64,000 nt of DNA from Xestospongia bergquistia (lineage: Eukaryota > Porifera > Demospongiae > Haplosclerida > Petrosiidae), in NCBI GenBank assembly GCA_963965975.1, contig OZ014424.1, positions 1,488,001 through 1,552,000 on the forward strand, in the 5' to 3' direction. The notes beneath the pieces are model-generated. The model was not told the origin of the DNA. It saw only the letters and a list, made by a program, of their open reading frames with translations, and did not search any database. Positions within the stretch are counted from its first letter, which is position 1, and each line of letters opens with the position of its first letter. Positions 21,880 through 33,904 of this stretch are shown here, piece after piece. The position numbers and the translations under genes are program-made.

Positions 21880-24800
21880 ATGGAAGAACTTACCAGTGAA
21901 AATCAAGTAATATGTGATCAGTCAAGGAATGATCAAATATCTGAACTTACTGATCCTGTGGCTGTAGAGGCGATGTCTGATGCTGGGCTCCTGCGACTTA
22001 AACTTAGTGAATATACCTCAATGAAAAGGCAAGAAAGCTTAGAAGATATCCAATCAATTCTATTACAATTGGGACAAAGATGCAGGAAAGATGACAACTT
22101 CACTTTTCACTTAGCACAGTGTTTTGAAAGAGAGTTGGACCTAGTCACTAGTTTAGTGGACTTAATTGATAGTATTTTTACAAATGGTGCGTAAGTCAAT
22201 TATGTAAGCAGATTCTATTTATAACTGTATATTAAAGACCTGCTTTTTATGTTGCTAAAATTTCTTTGTTGTATTATTTTAAATAAAAGTGATTTTTTTG
22301 AATAAATGCACACCGGTAGATCATAATTATAATGGAATACAATGGTATACCTTCTGCATTGAAATCATTTTTGTGATACAAACTACTTTTTGTGACTAAC
22401 TTTCAACTTTTATCGTACTAACCATTATTTATCTTGTTTCTACATGTATATAAAACAATTAGAATCAAACTTAAAAATGACTAGTTTTTTCAGTTTCAAT
22501 TCACTTGTTTTTCTAATATGTGCATTAAATATGTTCTTATGATAAACCAAAATTATGATATTCTGTACTTTATCAACTGTCATGTAAAGTCTTTATGGGA
22601 GAGGAGGGTCAACAAATGTACCAATTTTAATACTATATGGCATTTATTTCTTAGCATATAAATATATAACACACCAAACAATTCTTGGCCATGGACAAAC
22701 TTTACTCTTGACACTGAACTACTGATTTTGCTTGTGTATTTATCCTTTATACTATTATCTTGAATTTGTTGTTATAACCTCTTTGATTATGGTTTGTGAT
22801 ATGTGGCGTTATTACTATATTATTTATACTAATGTCTATTTATTTAGAGGCTGCAATTTCTACAGTAGCGGTTTCTTGTGCCTCATTGGCTCACGAGGTA
22901 TTCAGAATGATGACTGATGTTAACAAGACAGTATTGATTGAAGCTGCCAAAGCTGGAATTATATTAACATTGTTAATGGAACTACACCTTGCTAAACGAC
23001 TCAAATATAATAAGGTTAGTTTCTGTGGTGTGATATGCCAAAATCTGGAAATACTGCGCAAGATTATTTTTGCGTATACTAAATCACAAACCAGTTTAGT
23101 TTTATGTATTAATTATATTTCATAATCCTCAAACCATTTACTATTATTTATATATAAGGTAGGTCAAATTACTGTTTTCAGTTTCCCATTAAACTGTCAT
23201 TTGCATTTATATAAGCTGTCTAATATATGTAGGTTTGTATTTAGTGTTGTAGTGACATTGCTGTATTTTTTTGCATAGTTATTTTTATACACATTGTTTG
23301 TTTTACTCAGTAAATTATACTTTCAAAAAGTGAAATAGCATTGTATAATATGTCTGTCAACATTGATATACTATCATTGATCCAAATTATTGTTTTAATA
23401 TCTTCTGTTTAGATTGTGGAATTGCTAGTCATATCAATCTTTGGACTTATACAAAATTTTGCAGCAGAACCACAAGTCTTGGTCTACTTTAAATCTACTA
23501 AATTTAGTGAGACACTTTCTCCTTATTTAAATGACAGCAATAAGGACATTTATTTAATGTGCCTGATTACCCTTGCCTTTCTGATGGAAATAACTAAGGA
23601 ACAGAAATTGAACGTGTTGGCTTTAAAACCTGAGGAAATTTGTGGCTTTGTTGAAATTCTTTGTGAAGCATCATCTGAAAAAGATTTAACTGCAAGGAAT
23701 GTATATGGATCTCTAGTAGTACCAGCAGACGACATGCTCAAGCTTTTGAAGTACCTTTCTCATATTGAACTTAATTCTGTAACTCTCAAAGACCAACTAC
23801 CTTTTATTTTAATGTCAATTGAACTTTGTATTAACAATGGCACAGATGATTTTAAACTAGCTGCTCTTGATCTCTTGTGGACTTTAATTAAGAAATTAGC
23901 TAGCGAGCCTGATATTTCTGAAACTCTTCTTGCAAGCATAGACGAGCTCTCTCAGACAAGTGTATCTACCTCTGTTTCTTCAATGGCTCTATGTGTTTTA
24001 TACAGTTTGAAATCTTTGGATTTAAAAGGTTAATGTTAGAATTTGTAATTTGTATGTAGTTTAAAATGATGCACAGTGTTTTGTGTATGTTCATTGTAAA
24101 TTAAAGAAAATGAAGGTATTTTGTTTACAAGCACATGCATGGTCAGTGCATAGCGTTTCAATTATGAATAGTCTCTGATTTGTACAAATTGTGTGTTCCT
24201 TTGATTTTCAGTCTAAATATTTGCATATTGTTATTACTAAATATTGTAATCAAATGTTATCATACATTAAATTTTTTTTCATTATTCAGATCTGCCTCTG
24301 TTAATAAAATTGTCTGAAAATGCTTATAAGCATAGGAGATATGACGAATGCATTCAGTGGACTGATATACTATTAGAGGAAGCATGCAAGTCTGAAAATC
24401 ACTCTGTAGAAGTAATAGGATTAACTTTACGTGGCAAGTCATACTTCTACATCTATCGCAGAGAACAGCAAGTACTTCAAGAAGATCTACCTAATTTGTC
24501 TCCAAAGGAATTTCATCTCCAACATACAGCTGTGTATAGTAAAACTAAGAAAGCTATCATTGACCTTGGAGATGCAATTGATAAAGATTCATTAGACAAA
24601 GAAGCATCTCAGTTTTTGGATGTCAGCATTATTGACCTTGCATGCCAAGCCAATGGCCTTAAAGATATTGGACGTTGCTTACTTTGTCGACAAAAGGCCA
24701 GGTTGCATCGAAGCCATCTTTGTCCAGACTCAATTCTTAGTGCATTTGAAACTGGTCTAGAAAGGACAAGAAATAAGCGCATCTTCAGCTTATCTTTTTT

Positions 24801-26739
24801 TAAAGAGAGCGAATTAAAATCTCCACACAAAATAGTAAAATGGCTGTTCTGTCAGAATTGTGAGAAAACCTTATGCAAGGATGGAGAGGATCATTTTGTT
24901 TCCAAGTTCTTTAATAAAATATATGACATGAACAACTATCAACAGCCAACACAAGAAATGGTTATTGATTATGATGAATGGCTGTATCGATTTGCACTTG
25001 GTATTATTTTCAGAAGCTTGGTTAATGAGGCTATTACTTCTTTTTTGAACGAGGAAGAAATCTACTCTGTCTTCACTACATGTAGAAAGCTGTTACTCAC
25101 AAAAGGCTCCCTGGATGGCCTAGAAAAGCCACGCATTCACCTTCTAATCAGCCCTCTCACTTCAAGTACTGATGCTGGTTTTATTGGTCACATACATAAT
25201 GCACCATTCCTTTTTGCACTTACGGACAAAAATCTGAAGACAGGAGAACGAACAATTCCCTCAAATGCCCATTTCCTTTTATCTAGAATCGGTATAATGA
25301 ATTTCCTTTTACTGTTCAAGCCAGGTGAGAGTACACCAATTCCTTATGAAAGTATCATTCACTCAAAGCAAGGGAGCTTCAGAGTTCCACCTAAAGAAAA
25401 TCGAGCTGTTAGGATTCCAAAAGGAATTACAAGCATTCTAGATAATCTAGCTGTAACTATTCAAAAGAATTTTCTTGAAGTGACTACATCAGGTGCGAAA
25501 GGCTTAAGCCTCAAGGACACCGAAATAAATCCTCCTTCTGATTCAGCAAGGGAGGTGTTCCGTGCTCTACCAGGGATAAAGGATGATGTTGATGAAATAG
25601 AAACAGGTCTGCCGGTTATCTTTTCTCTGGATTATTCGCAAGAGTTGAACTTGCTTCCTAAAGGTATAGAGGTACAACGTTCAAATCGATTAGTTCTTCT
25701 TCCCGAAAACCACTCAATTCTTTTCCATGGTACCTTTGAAGTGAATATACATGGACGTGGTGAGTATGATGCTACGCTTTTTGTTATCATTGGGAACGAT
25801 CCACAGACGCCTTATGTCATACTACATTATTTTAAGGTTGGATTAACTGTTGATTTAGGATTTGTGATATCACCAGACACGCTTATGCCAATCAAACTCC
25901 TGCAAGATAGTGACCCAAAGGTCTTTCTACCTTCTATAGCTGCTCAGCTAAATGCTGCTGATCACATCAAGAAAGTATTACCATCTATTCTGAAAAGAAA
26001 GGGACTGAAGACATACTATACCATCATACACCATACATATCTTCATTGGTAAGCATTTGCTCTATACATGTATATACACACTTTTTCAATGTACCAACAG
26101 GCTCAAAGTATATATTTTTTATATATAATTTAGCATAATATATATATATATATATATCACATTATTGAAGTGTTGTGCTTCTATTGTAGGTCAGTATGTT
26201 CTTATGATACAGTGTGCTATGAGCGTTGCTGGTACTGCAAAGATCGCTGTAACAACTGTTTAAAGCCATCAAAATTCAGTTTCAATGTCAAGCATCCTAA
26301 CTTGCCTTTAATTAAATCCTGCAGCAAAACATGTCAAGATGTTTATTTGAAAGATTCTTTCCAACCTGCTTTATCAGTGCTTTCACAAGACAATGTCACT
26401 CATCCTTTACTTCTAAGTGTCCATGTTCCACTAAAACTTGGGACAGGGGGTTATAGTCACTCCCATATGAGTGTTTTCTTAGGTGATGGTAGCAAACCTT
26501 TCCCTAAGAATGATGTTTATGTTGTGTTTCAATTTCGCACACCCTTTGAGCAGACATTCTTGGAGTACTTTCTTATGAAAGATTGCTCTTTCAGTCATCC
26601 TTTGAAATATTACAAAGATGAAGATGCACTAGAAATTTTACAGTCAAGTTATTTAGAATTTGCTGAGCTAGCATTACAAGCAGAAATTAAGAAGATAGGC
26701 GCAAAGGACTTGAATGAGCTTATTAACATGAAATTTTAA
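21880..26739 (+). CDS. Large helical-repeat protein with bacterial-like HNH/zinc domain, ~1132 aa
   Basis: Five exons keep phase: 21880-22186, 22848-23014, 23413-24028, 24290-26048, 26190-26739 (3399 nt). Residues 1-360 are alpha-helical and leucine-rich, like an armadillo-type solenoid (EAAISTVAVSCASLAHEVF, IVELLVISIFGLIQNFA). Residues about 365-480 look TPR-like (LSENAYKHRRYDECIQWTD, LTLRGKSYFYI). About 494-615 carries CLLCRQKARLHRSHLCPDSI, then FCQNCEKTLC and YDEWLYRFALGIIFRSL. That order of CxxC, SH-x-P, CxxC and YDEWLxRF recalls a bacterial family of HNH-like zinc proteins; this link is from memory. The last exon is Cys-rich at its start (CSYDTVCYERCWYCKDRCNNC). Function unknown. Probably cytosolic or nuclear: no signal peptide or membrane span. 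A dead first-exon copy lies at 19260. Confidence 0.7.
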
Positions 26740-27660
26740 TTGTTAGTGTATTAAATAGTGCATTTAAAAGTGTAGTATTTTTAGAACTACTAATACAAAG
26801 CCATCATATAGTATTATAATATAAAGCCATCATATAGTATTATATACAGTGGGATGGGGGGGGGGGAAGGGTTCTCGCCTGTAAGAGTCAATGTATGTGA
26901 GTGCTACTTGAAGACTGGGAGGTTGAGCATAGTCACAATAATATAGATCAACCTCCTAGTTACCACTCACAGTATTTAGTAATAAATTAGATCCATTAGC
27001 AGATGTTCATGTACCAAGTAGCAGAATATTGCCTCCATTTGTAGGGGTTTATAAATCAATCATACAGGATCATCCTCCCTCACAGATTACATTGCCTGCA
27101 TCAATAAATTAAATTAGATCCATTAGCAGGGATTGAGGTAGCAGAACATTGCCTCCATCACAGGTAGCAGGTGTCAGCAGCAGTAAGGTAGCAGAAAATT
27201 GCCTCCATCACAGGTAGCAGGTGTAAGTAATTCCATTAACAGATAGGTAGCAGGTGTCAGACGCTAGCAGAACATTGCCTAGGATCATCTACCATTAACA
27301 GATAGGTAGCAGGTGTCAAAGGCTAGCAGAACGTTGCCTCCCTTCTCCAGATTGGTTAACTTCCCTCACGTATTGACTACCAATTCTACATTATTACCTG
27401 AGAATATTGGGACATATGAAAATAATTTGGTATTTAATCAAAGATTGCGTTAACCTCCATCAATTTTAGCAACAGGGGTTTCTTCCTCAGTAACAAGGTT
27501 TCCTCCTCCATCACAAATTGGTATCAGAATCACCAACAGAAGGTTTTAGTGATTTTCCTCCTCCATCAGGGGTTTCTTCCTCAGTAACAAGAAGGACCCA
27601 TAATCTAACTCCTTCTCCTTGTCATCATACATGAGAAGGATTACCCTTTTGTTTTGGCTA
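26740..27660. repeat. Gene-free stretch of degenerate short repeats
   Basis: Contains a G-run at about 26855-26867, a twofold CATATAGTATTATA repeat (26802-26847) and many degenerate units around CAGAACATTGCCTCCATCAC and AGGTAGCAGGTGTCAG between 27000 and 27350. Similar words recur at 30150-30260. No coding frame. Confidence 0.6.
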
Positions 27661-27784
27661 TAATTCCTGCAACCATATCTAATTATAAATTAACTAATTT
27701 TAATGAGTATGCAAATATCAAGACAATATATACAGATTACTTGAAAGTTTCTAGCTTCTAGTTAATAGTATTATTTAGTGTCCA

Positions 27785-27960
27785 TGGATGATTTGACTGA
27801 GTAAAACATCTGCCATAGTCTTCACAAACATATGGCTTCTTTCCAATGTGAATTCGACAATGTGCATTTAGTTCAATAGATGTATTAAAACCTTTGCCAC
27901 AATCTTTATAAACTTAAGGTTACTTTCCAATATGAATACGAGAATAGCTAGTTAGGTCAT
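27785..27960 (-). pseudogene. C2H2 zinc-finger relic 1
   Basis: The minus strand gives RIHIGK-stop-P-stop-VYKDCGKGFNTSIELNAH and CRIHIGKKPYVCEDYGRCF. Stops, a C-to-Y change (CEDYG) and lack of flanking exons show a dead fragment. Confidence 0.8.
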
Positions 27961-28099
27961 GAGATGCATAAGAAAGCAATATAATACCCAGAATGGTTAG
28001 AACCTCTGGTAAAATCAATATGGCAGATTTGGTATTACATGATAGATTACCTGAATTAGAAAATTGGGAATTATTTATAGTGAATAAAACACAGTGGAT

Positions 28100-28463
28100 C
28101 TTAGACATAGTCTTTTATTAAGAGCAACACCTCATTGAGTATTAAGTTATTATCAATGAAATTTTTACATGGAAATAATAATTTTATCACTAATCTCAGC
28201 TGTTATATCACAATTGTCTACAGTAATTTTGTCTACTGTTATAAGTATTACTTATGCCAATCAATAGTCTGCATAATTTCTTAACATTATGCAGACTATT
28301 GATTGGCATAAGTAATACTTATAACAGTAGACAAAATTACTGTAGACAATTGTGATATAACAGCTGAGATTAGTGATAAAATTATTATTTCCATGTAAAA
28401 ATTTCATTGATAATAACTTAATACTCAATGAGGTGTTGCTCTTAATAAAAGACTATGTCTAAG
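28100..28463. repeat. Perfect palindrome, 178-bp arms, 8-bp spacer
   Basis: Bases 28100-28277 and 28286-28463 are exact reverse complements as far as I can check base by base, with spacer TTCTTAAC. The sister repeat copies at 31360-31560 and 32820-33020 carry the arm only once, so the palindrome arose in this copy after the unit was duplicated. Confidence 0.95.
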
Positions 28464-29009
28464 CTCCACATGTAATTATAATTTCCTAAAAAGTATGAAT
28501 TACATAATAAAAAATACTTTTGGGGATTATTATTACAGTGATCATATTTCTTTTGTAGGCATTGCCTCAACTGTCATAGCAATACATATAGCACATTATT
28601 GTGAGTGAAGATTCTGTAATTTTTCTTAAGGTGTGTTAAGCAACACACATAAAATGCTCTGTCGGAAACTTTTGAGTAATGTATTAACAATTTCCTTGCA
28701 ATCATAAATATTATTCATGAGGTGTTATAGCTAAAAGTCAGAATATCACAAGACTTATGAATTATAGTAGTTGAGATGCTTGATATCTTGAGGGGATGAT
28801 ATTTACATTATGAAATTTACCTCAGCTGCATGAATTCTTTTTTTTCAATGAATAATATTAATTATATCAAGACAATGGATTATTATTAACACTTGTAAAT
28901 TCCATCCAAACAATGAATTCAATCTCAAAATGCATGTATTATGATACATTGTTAAGTACATCATTTATTTTTTGTTCAATATTATAACTGATACAAAATA
29001 GAACAACAG

Positions 29010-29480
29010 TGACTTGGAATGCCTATAGAATACACAATTCATAGATTATCCTGGAGGATTACAGTATGATTTTGTATAATGTTGTCTACAATTAAGTACA
29101 CACTAACATTATTACAAATTAAAGAACACAAATGCATCAATCTGACTGAGGTTGAGACAGCTACAATATATAGAATAACATGCTGCTATCTAAGATTGAA
29201 TTGATTTTAAAGTGATTGTCAGGTATTTATGACATCTATTGAGAAAATCGATATCTTTAGTAATGTAATACTTTTAATGTGTAAGTGTAATATCGCCAAC
29301 AAGTTCTAAGGTTTGGGTTAAGGTTTAGAGATAACAATTAGCAATGAAGTATAATCTTTTCCAGTTACCTAGACAGTGTTTATATTAATTGCTTGGTTTC
29401 CAAGCAACCTTATGCATGAGTTAGTTGATTCTTGTCATAATAAAATTCATTTTAAACACTGCATAGCCCATACAGAGTGA
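29010..29480. repeat. Duplicated non-coding block, copy 1 (other copy 35040-35680)
   Basis: Shared long stretches include GATTATCCTGGAGGATTAC, TTAAGTACACACTAACATTA and GGTTTCCAAGCAACCTTATG. No coding content. Confidence 0.75.
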
Positions 29481-29716
29481 AAACATTCATATGATAGATG
29501 AATAAAGTATAAAAAGCATTACCAATTACTAATTGCTCTATACATGTAAACTTCATGAATGTATATACTCACACTTTTTCAATGTAGGTGAGGACCCTTT
29601 CTTGTCAAAGGTTTCCATTTCTGACTACTCGTGACTAATCACAGACTGATTCTTATAAGAGGCTGTTCAACTATAACAGAACAACTTTTGAGACTCAATA
29701 CTGGTTGTAACAAAGG

Positions 29717-30140
29717 CTGAATGCCAACTATAACAAAGACTGAATACTGGTTAACAGTTCCAAGACTAACAGTTCCCACTACTAAACAACCTCATACTAA
29801 AACAGTAGACAACAATGCTGTAGTTCAATAGTAAACGCCAAATGCCAACTATTACAAAGACTGAATACTGGTTAACAGTTCCAAGACTAACAGTTCCCAC
29901 TACTAAACAACCTCATACTAAAACAGTAGACAACAATGCTGTAGATGCAATGTTAAGAATCAGAAGTGGAACAATAGCAGTATTTAGTAGTAGTATTAGT
30001 AGATCACCAGTAGGTCACTCTCCATTGACAGCAGTAGATAGCTCGGTAACACAGATCAACAGCATTCACTAGATCAACAGTAGGTCACTCTCCATTGACA
30101 GCAGTAGATGGCTCAGTAACACAGATCAACAGCATTCACA
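29717..30140. repeat. Two local tandem duplications
   Basis: A ~115-bp unit (ACTGAATACTGGTTAACAGT ... ACAACAATGCTGTAG) is repeated at about 29746 and 29860, and a ~68-bp unit (AGTAGGTCACTCTCCATTGA) at about 30007 and 30075. An apparent 76-codon frame across them is a by-product of the repeats. Confidence 0.75.
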
Positions 30141-30869
30141 TCCTCCATTTGCACAATGTTGCCTCCTCCATCAACAGATTTGGTATCAGGTAGCAGTAGC
30201 AGAACATAGTGGAGGCAATTATCTCCATTTTCTCCATCAATAAATTGGACCATTAGCAGGGTGTTAGCACAGGATCATCCTCACAGAACCACAGAATAAC
30301 AAACATAGAAGATGTAGCCAATCGAATTTCATCTTCACAAATTTTGGCGCCTTTGTGAAAACCAACTTAAATTATTAGGGCTGGTAAGAATTTAATAAAG
30401 ATGGTGTTATTACCTACATGTTTTACTGTCATCATATAACATGGTATTCACAGTCGCTGTTAACGTAAGAGCACACTGTAGTAATTAGTGTTGTAGCCAG
30501 TGGAAATCTGATTGATCCTTCCTTGAATTCTAAGAAGTTCATAGTGTGTTGTGATTTAGAGGTAAGTCACATGAGTTGAGTATTGTACCATAATCATAAT
30601 ACTGTATTAATTTCTAATGATTCTAAACTCTATAGTAATAATAGTAAGTTTAATTATAACCACTGAAATAAAGGCTAGTAGCTTTAAAGGTAGTAATAAG
30701 AATTCTACATTGTCATAGCAAGACATGTTGCCATGGTAGCATTATGTACAAGTAAAATAATGTATTAAGTATCAGTTAATAGTAATGATGACATCACAGG
30801 TTATCAAAGTAGGTGTAGTCTATGCCACTATAATCTAACTCCTCCTCCTTGTCATCATACAAGAGATGG
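30141..30869. other. Intergenic, no gene seen
   Basis: AT-rich DNA with a few degenerate repeat words similar to those at 27000-27350. No frame or RNA gene recognised. Confidence 0.5.
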
Positions 30870-32080
30870 ACTACCCTCAGTTTAGATTGTTTTGGCTATA
30901 ATTCCTGCAACCATATATAATTATAAATTAACTAATTTTAATGAGTATGCATAATATCAAGACAATATATACAGATTACTTGAAAGTTTCTAGCTTCTAG
31001 TTAATAGTATTATTTAGTGTCCATGGATGATTTGACTGAGTAAAACATCTGCCATAGTCTTCACAAACATATGGCTTCTTTCCAATGTGAATTTGACAAT
31101 GTGCATTTAGTTCAATAGATGTATTAAAACCTTTGCCACAATCTTTATAAACTTAAGGTTACTTTCCAATATAAATAAAAGAATAGCTAGTTAGGTCATG
31201 AGATGCATTGAAACCTTTAAAAAAACAGTTTATAAGAAAGCAATATAATACCCAGAATGGTTAGAACCTCTGGTAAAATCAATATGGCAGATTTGGTATT
31301 ACATGATAGATTACCTGAATTAGAAAATTGGGAATTATTTATAGTGAATAAAATACAGTGGATCTTAGACATATTGTCTTTTATTAAGAACAACACCTTA
31401 TTGAGTATTAAGTTATTATCAATGAAATTTTTACATGGAAATAATAATTTTTATCACTAATCTCAGCTGTTATATCACAATTGTCTACAGTCATTTTCTC
31501 TACTGTTATAAGTATTACTTATGCCAACCAATAGTCTGCATAATTTCTTAACATAATTTATAACTTAAATATGTATAACTAAAAGCATGCAATTATAATT
31601 ACCTAAAAAGTATGAATTACATAATAAAAAATACTTGGGATTATTATTACAGTGATCATATTTCTTTTGTATGCATTGCCTCAACTGTCATAGCAAGACA
31701 TATAGCAATTATTGTGAGTGAAGATTCTGTAATTTTTCTTAAGGTGTGTTAAGCAACACACATAACATGCTCTGTCGGAAACTTTTGGGTAATGTATTAA
31801 CAATTTCCTTGCAATCATAAATATTATTCATGAGGTGTAATAGCTAGCAGTCAGAATATCACAAGACTTATGAATTATAGTAGTTGAGATGCTTGATATC
31901 TTGAGGGGATGATATTTACATTATGAAATTTACCTCAGCTGCATGAATTCTTTTTTTTTCAATGAATAATATTAATTATATCAAGAAAATGGATTATTAT
32001 TAACACTTGTAAATTCCATCCAAACAATGAATTCAATCTCAAAATGCATGTATTATGATACATTGTTAAGTACGTTTTAC
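30870..32080. repeat. Non-coding repeat unit R, copy 2
   Basis: Follows copy 1 closely from AACTCCTCCTCCTTGTCATC onward, without the palindrome: here the arm sequence continues straight into AACATAATTTATAACTTAAA, which shows the ancestral state. Confidence 0.75.
31020..31230 (-). pseudogene. C2H2 zinc-finger relic 2
   Basis: Same dead finger pair as relic 1, with the same two stop codons, so it was already dead before the unit was duplicated. Confidence 0.8.
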
Positions 32081-32087
32081 GTTAAGT

Positions 32088-32154
32088 ATGTTTTACTTAG
32101 TCAAATCATCTAACTTTACACTGTAAAGTTAGATGATTTGACTAAGTAAAACAT
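32088..32154. repeat. Perfect palindrome, 32-bp arms, 3-bp spacer
   Basis: Left arm 32088-32119 (ATGTTTTACTTAGTCAAATC...), spacer ACT, right arm 32123-32154. It sits exactly at the joint between repeat units 2 and 3; the right arm is the start of the unit-3 zinc-finger relic. Confidence 0.9.
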
Positions 32155-33520
32155 CTCCAATAGTCTTCGCAAACATATGGCTTCTTTCCAATGTGAATTT
32201 GACAATGTGCATTTAGTTTATTAGATGTATTAAACCTTTGCCACAATCTTTACAAACTTAAGGTTTCTCTCCAATATGAATACGAGAATGGCTATGAATA
32301 TGAGATGCATTGAAACCTTTAAAAAAGCAGTTTATAAGAAAGCAACCTAATACCCAGAACCAGAAGGGTAGGAATGAAGTTTAAGTTGGGGGGGGGGGGG
32401 GGTGACTTATATTTAGCCACGTTATATTATTAAACATCAAAAATGACCAAAAAAATTAATTCATCTGTTGTTAAAGGAAACAAACTCTAGCTATTTCTAA
32501 TAAGTTTATGTCATCAGTATGGTCCTTATATGTATGTAACCGCATGATATGGTTTAGTTGTTCTTGGGTCATAGCACTTCGTAGGTACGTTTTTAGTCAG
32601 CATAAGGTTGAAAAAGTGTGTTCCGCTGTATTGTGTACATAGTCTTGAGTGCAAATCAGGGGGGGGGGGGCTTCAGCCACCCTGCACCCCCCCTTTCCTA
32701 CCCCTATGACCAGAATGGTTAGAACCTCTGGTAAAATCAATATGGCAGATTTGGTATTACATGATAGATTACCTGAATTAGAAAATTGTGAATTATGTAT
32801 AGTGAATAAAAGACAGTGGAGCTTAGGCATATTGTCTTTTATTAAGAACAACACCTTATTGAGTATTAAGCTATTATCAATGAATATTTTTTTACATAGA
32901 AATAATAATTTTTATCACTAATCTCAGCTGTTATATTACAGTTGTCTACAGTCATTTTCTCTACTGTTATAAGTATTACTTATGCCAACCAATAGTCTGC
33001 ATAATTTCTTAACATTATTTATGACTTAAATATGTATAGCTAAAAGCATGCAATTATAATTACCTAAAAAGTATGAATTAGATAATAAAAAATATTTTTG
33101 GGGATTATTATTACAGTGATCATATTTCTTTTGAAGGTAATGCCTCAACTGTCATGGCAAGACATATAGCAATTATTGTGAGTGAAGATTCTGTAATTTT
33201 TCTTAAGGTGTGTTAAGCAATACACATAACATGCTCTGTTGGAAACTTTTGAGTAATGTATTAACAATTTCCTTGCAATCATAAAAATTATTCATGAGGT
33301 GTAATAGCTAGCAGTCAGAATATCACAAGACTTATGAATTATAGTAGTTGAGGTGTTTAATATCTTGAGGGGATATTTACCTCAGCTGCATGTATTCTTT
33401 TTTTTCCAATGAATATATACTATTAATTATGTCAAGACAATGTAAATTCCATACAAACGATCTCAAAATGCATGTATTTTGATACATTGTTAAGTACATC
33501 ATTTATTTTTTATTCCATAT
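32090..33520. repeat. Non-coding repeat unit R, copy 3, with insertion
   Basis: Same order as copies 1 and 2, but interrupted at about 32365-32710 by a segment flanked by G-runs (about 32389-32402 and 32659-32670) and a C-rich stretch (32686-32694). After it the unit resumes at CCAGAATGGTTAGAACCTCT. Confidence 0.7.
32123..32330 (-). pseudogene. C2H2 zinc-finger relic 3
   Basis: Third copy of the dead finger pair, with an additional single-base deletion (TTAAACC for TTAAAACC). Confidence 0.75.
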
Positions 33521-33904
33521 TCATAAATTGATTTTGTATTAGCTCTATAATATATGGCTGCAGTTCAGAGTATGTTACTCTATACTGTATTATTAACAAA
33601 TTGTCATTTCTATAAAAGTCCCCTTTCATTTCTAACAAGACTTGGGAACAAGAATAAAAATCTAAGAAACAAATTGTTCATATATACTGTAAAGTTAGTA
33701 TAGCTATTTAACAAATACTAGTTTTAAAAGCAAAAACACTAAAAACACACACAATTATATATACTGTACAATATATACTATATTAAAATTGTTATACTAC
33801 AATATATACATACAATATACATATAAATATACACAATATATATTACATTAAGAAAGTATATACTATTATATGCACTTTACAGCAACAGCAAATTGCATGT
33901 ATTT
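33521..33904. other. 3' flank of the membrane-protein gene
   Basis: Very AT-rich, with many TATATAC words between 33750 and 33860. No gene seen. Confidence 0.5.

Larger units (their letters stand above)
19852..22560. repeat. Second unit of a ~2.7-kb tandem duplication
   Basis: This span repeats 17146-19790 in the same order and orientation: zinc-finger N-terminal half (-), secreted protein (+), first exon of the large gene (+). Each unit keeps a different gene alive: unit 1 the zinc finger, unit 2 the large gene, and both the secreted protein. Confidence 0.85.
27660..29000. repeat. Non-coding repeat unit R, copy 1
   Basis: Order: zinc-finger relic, a block with GGTAAAATCAATATGGCAG, the palindrome region, then TCTGTCGGAAACTTTTG and TACCTCAGCTGCATGAATTC. 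The same order occurs at 30870-32080 and 32090-33520. Small frames inside (such as one beginning MVRTSGK in the later copies) are not conserved enough to call. Confidence 0.7.

Noticed and set aside
29842-30072. 76-codon Thr/Ser-rich frame
   Set aside because: It spans two local tandem duplications and has no homolog-like motif or splice context.
31257-32921. Small frames beginning MVRTSGK in the repeat units
   Set aside because: They fall in non-coding repeat copies, change length between copies and have no recognisable domain.
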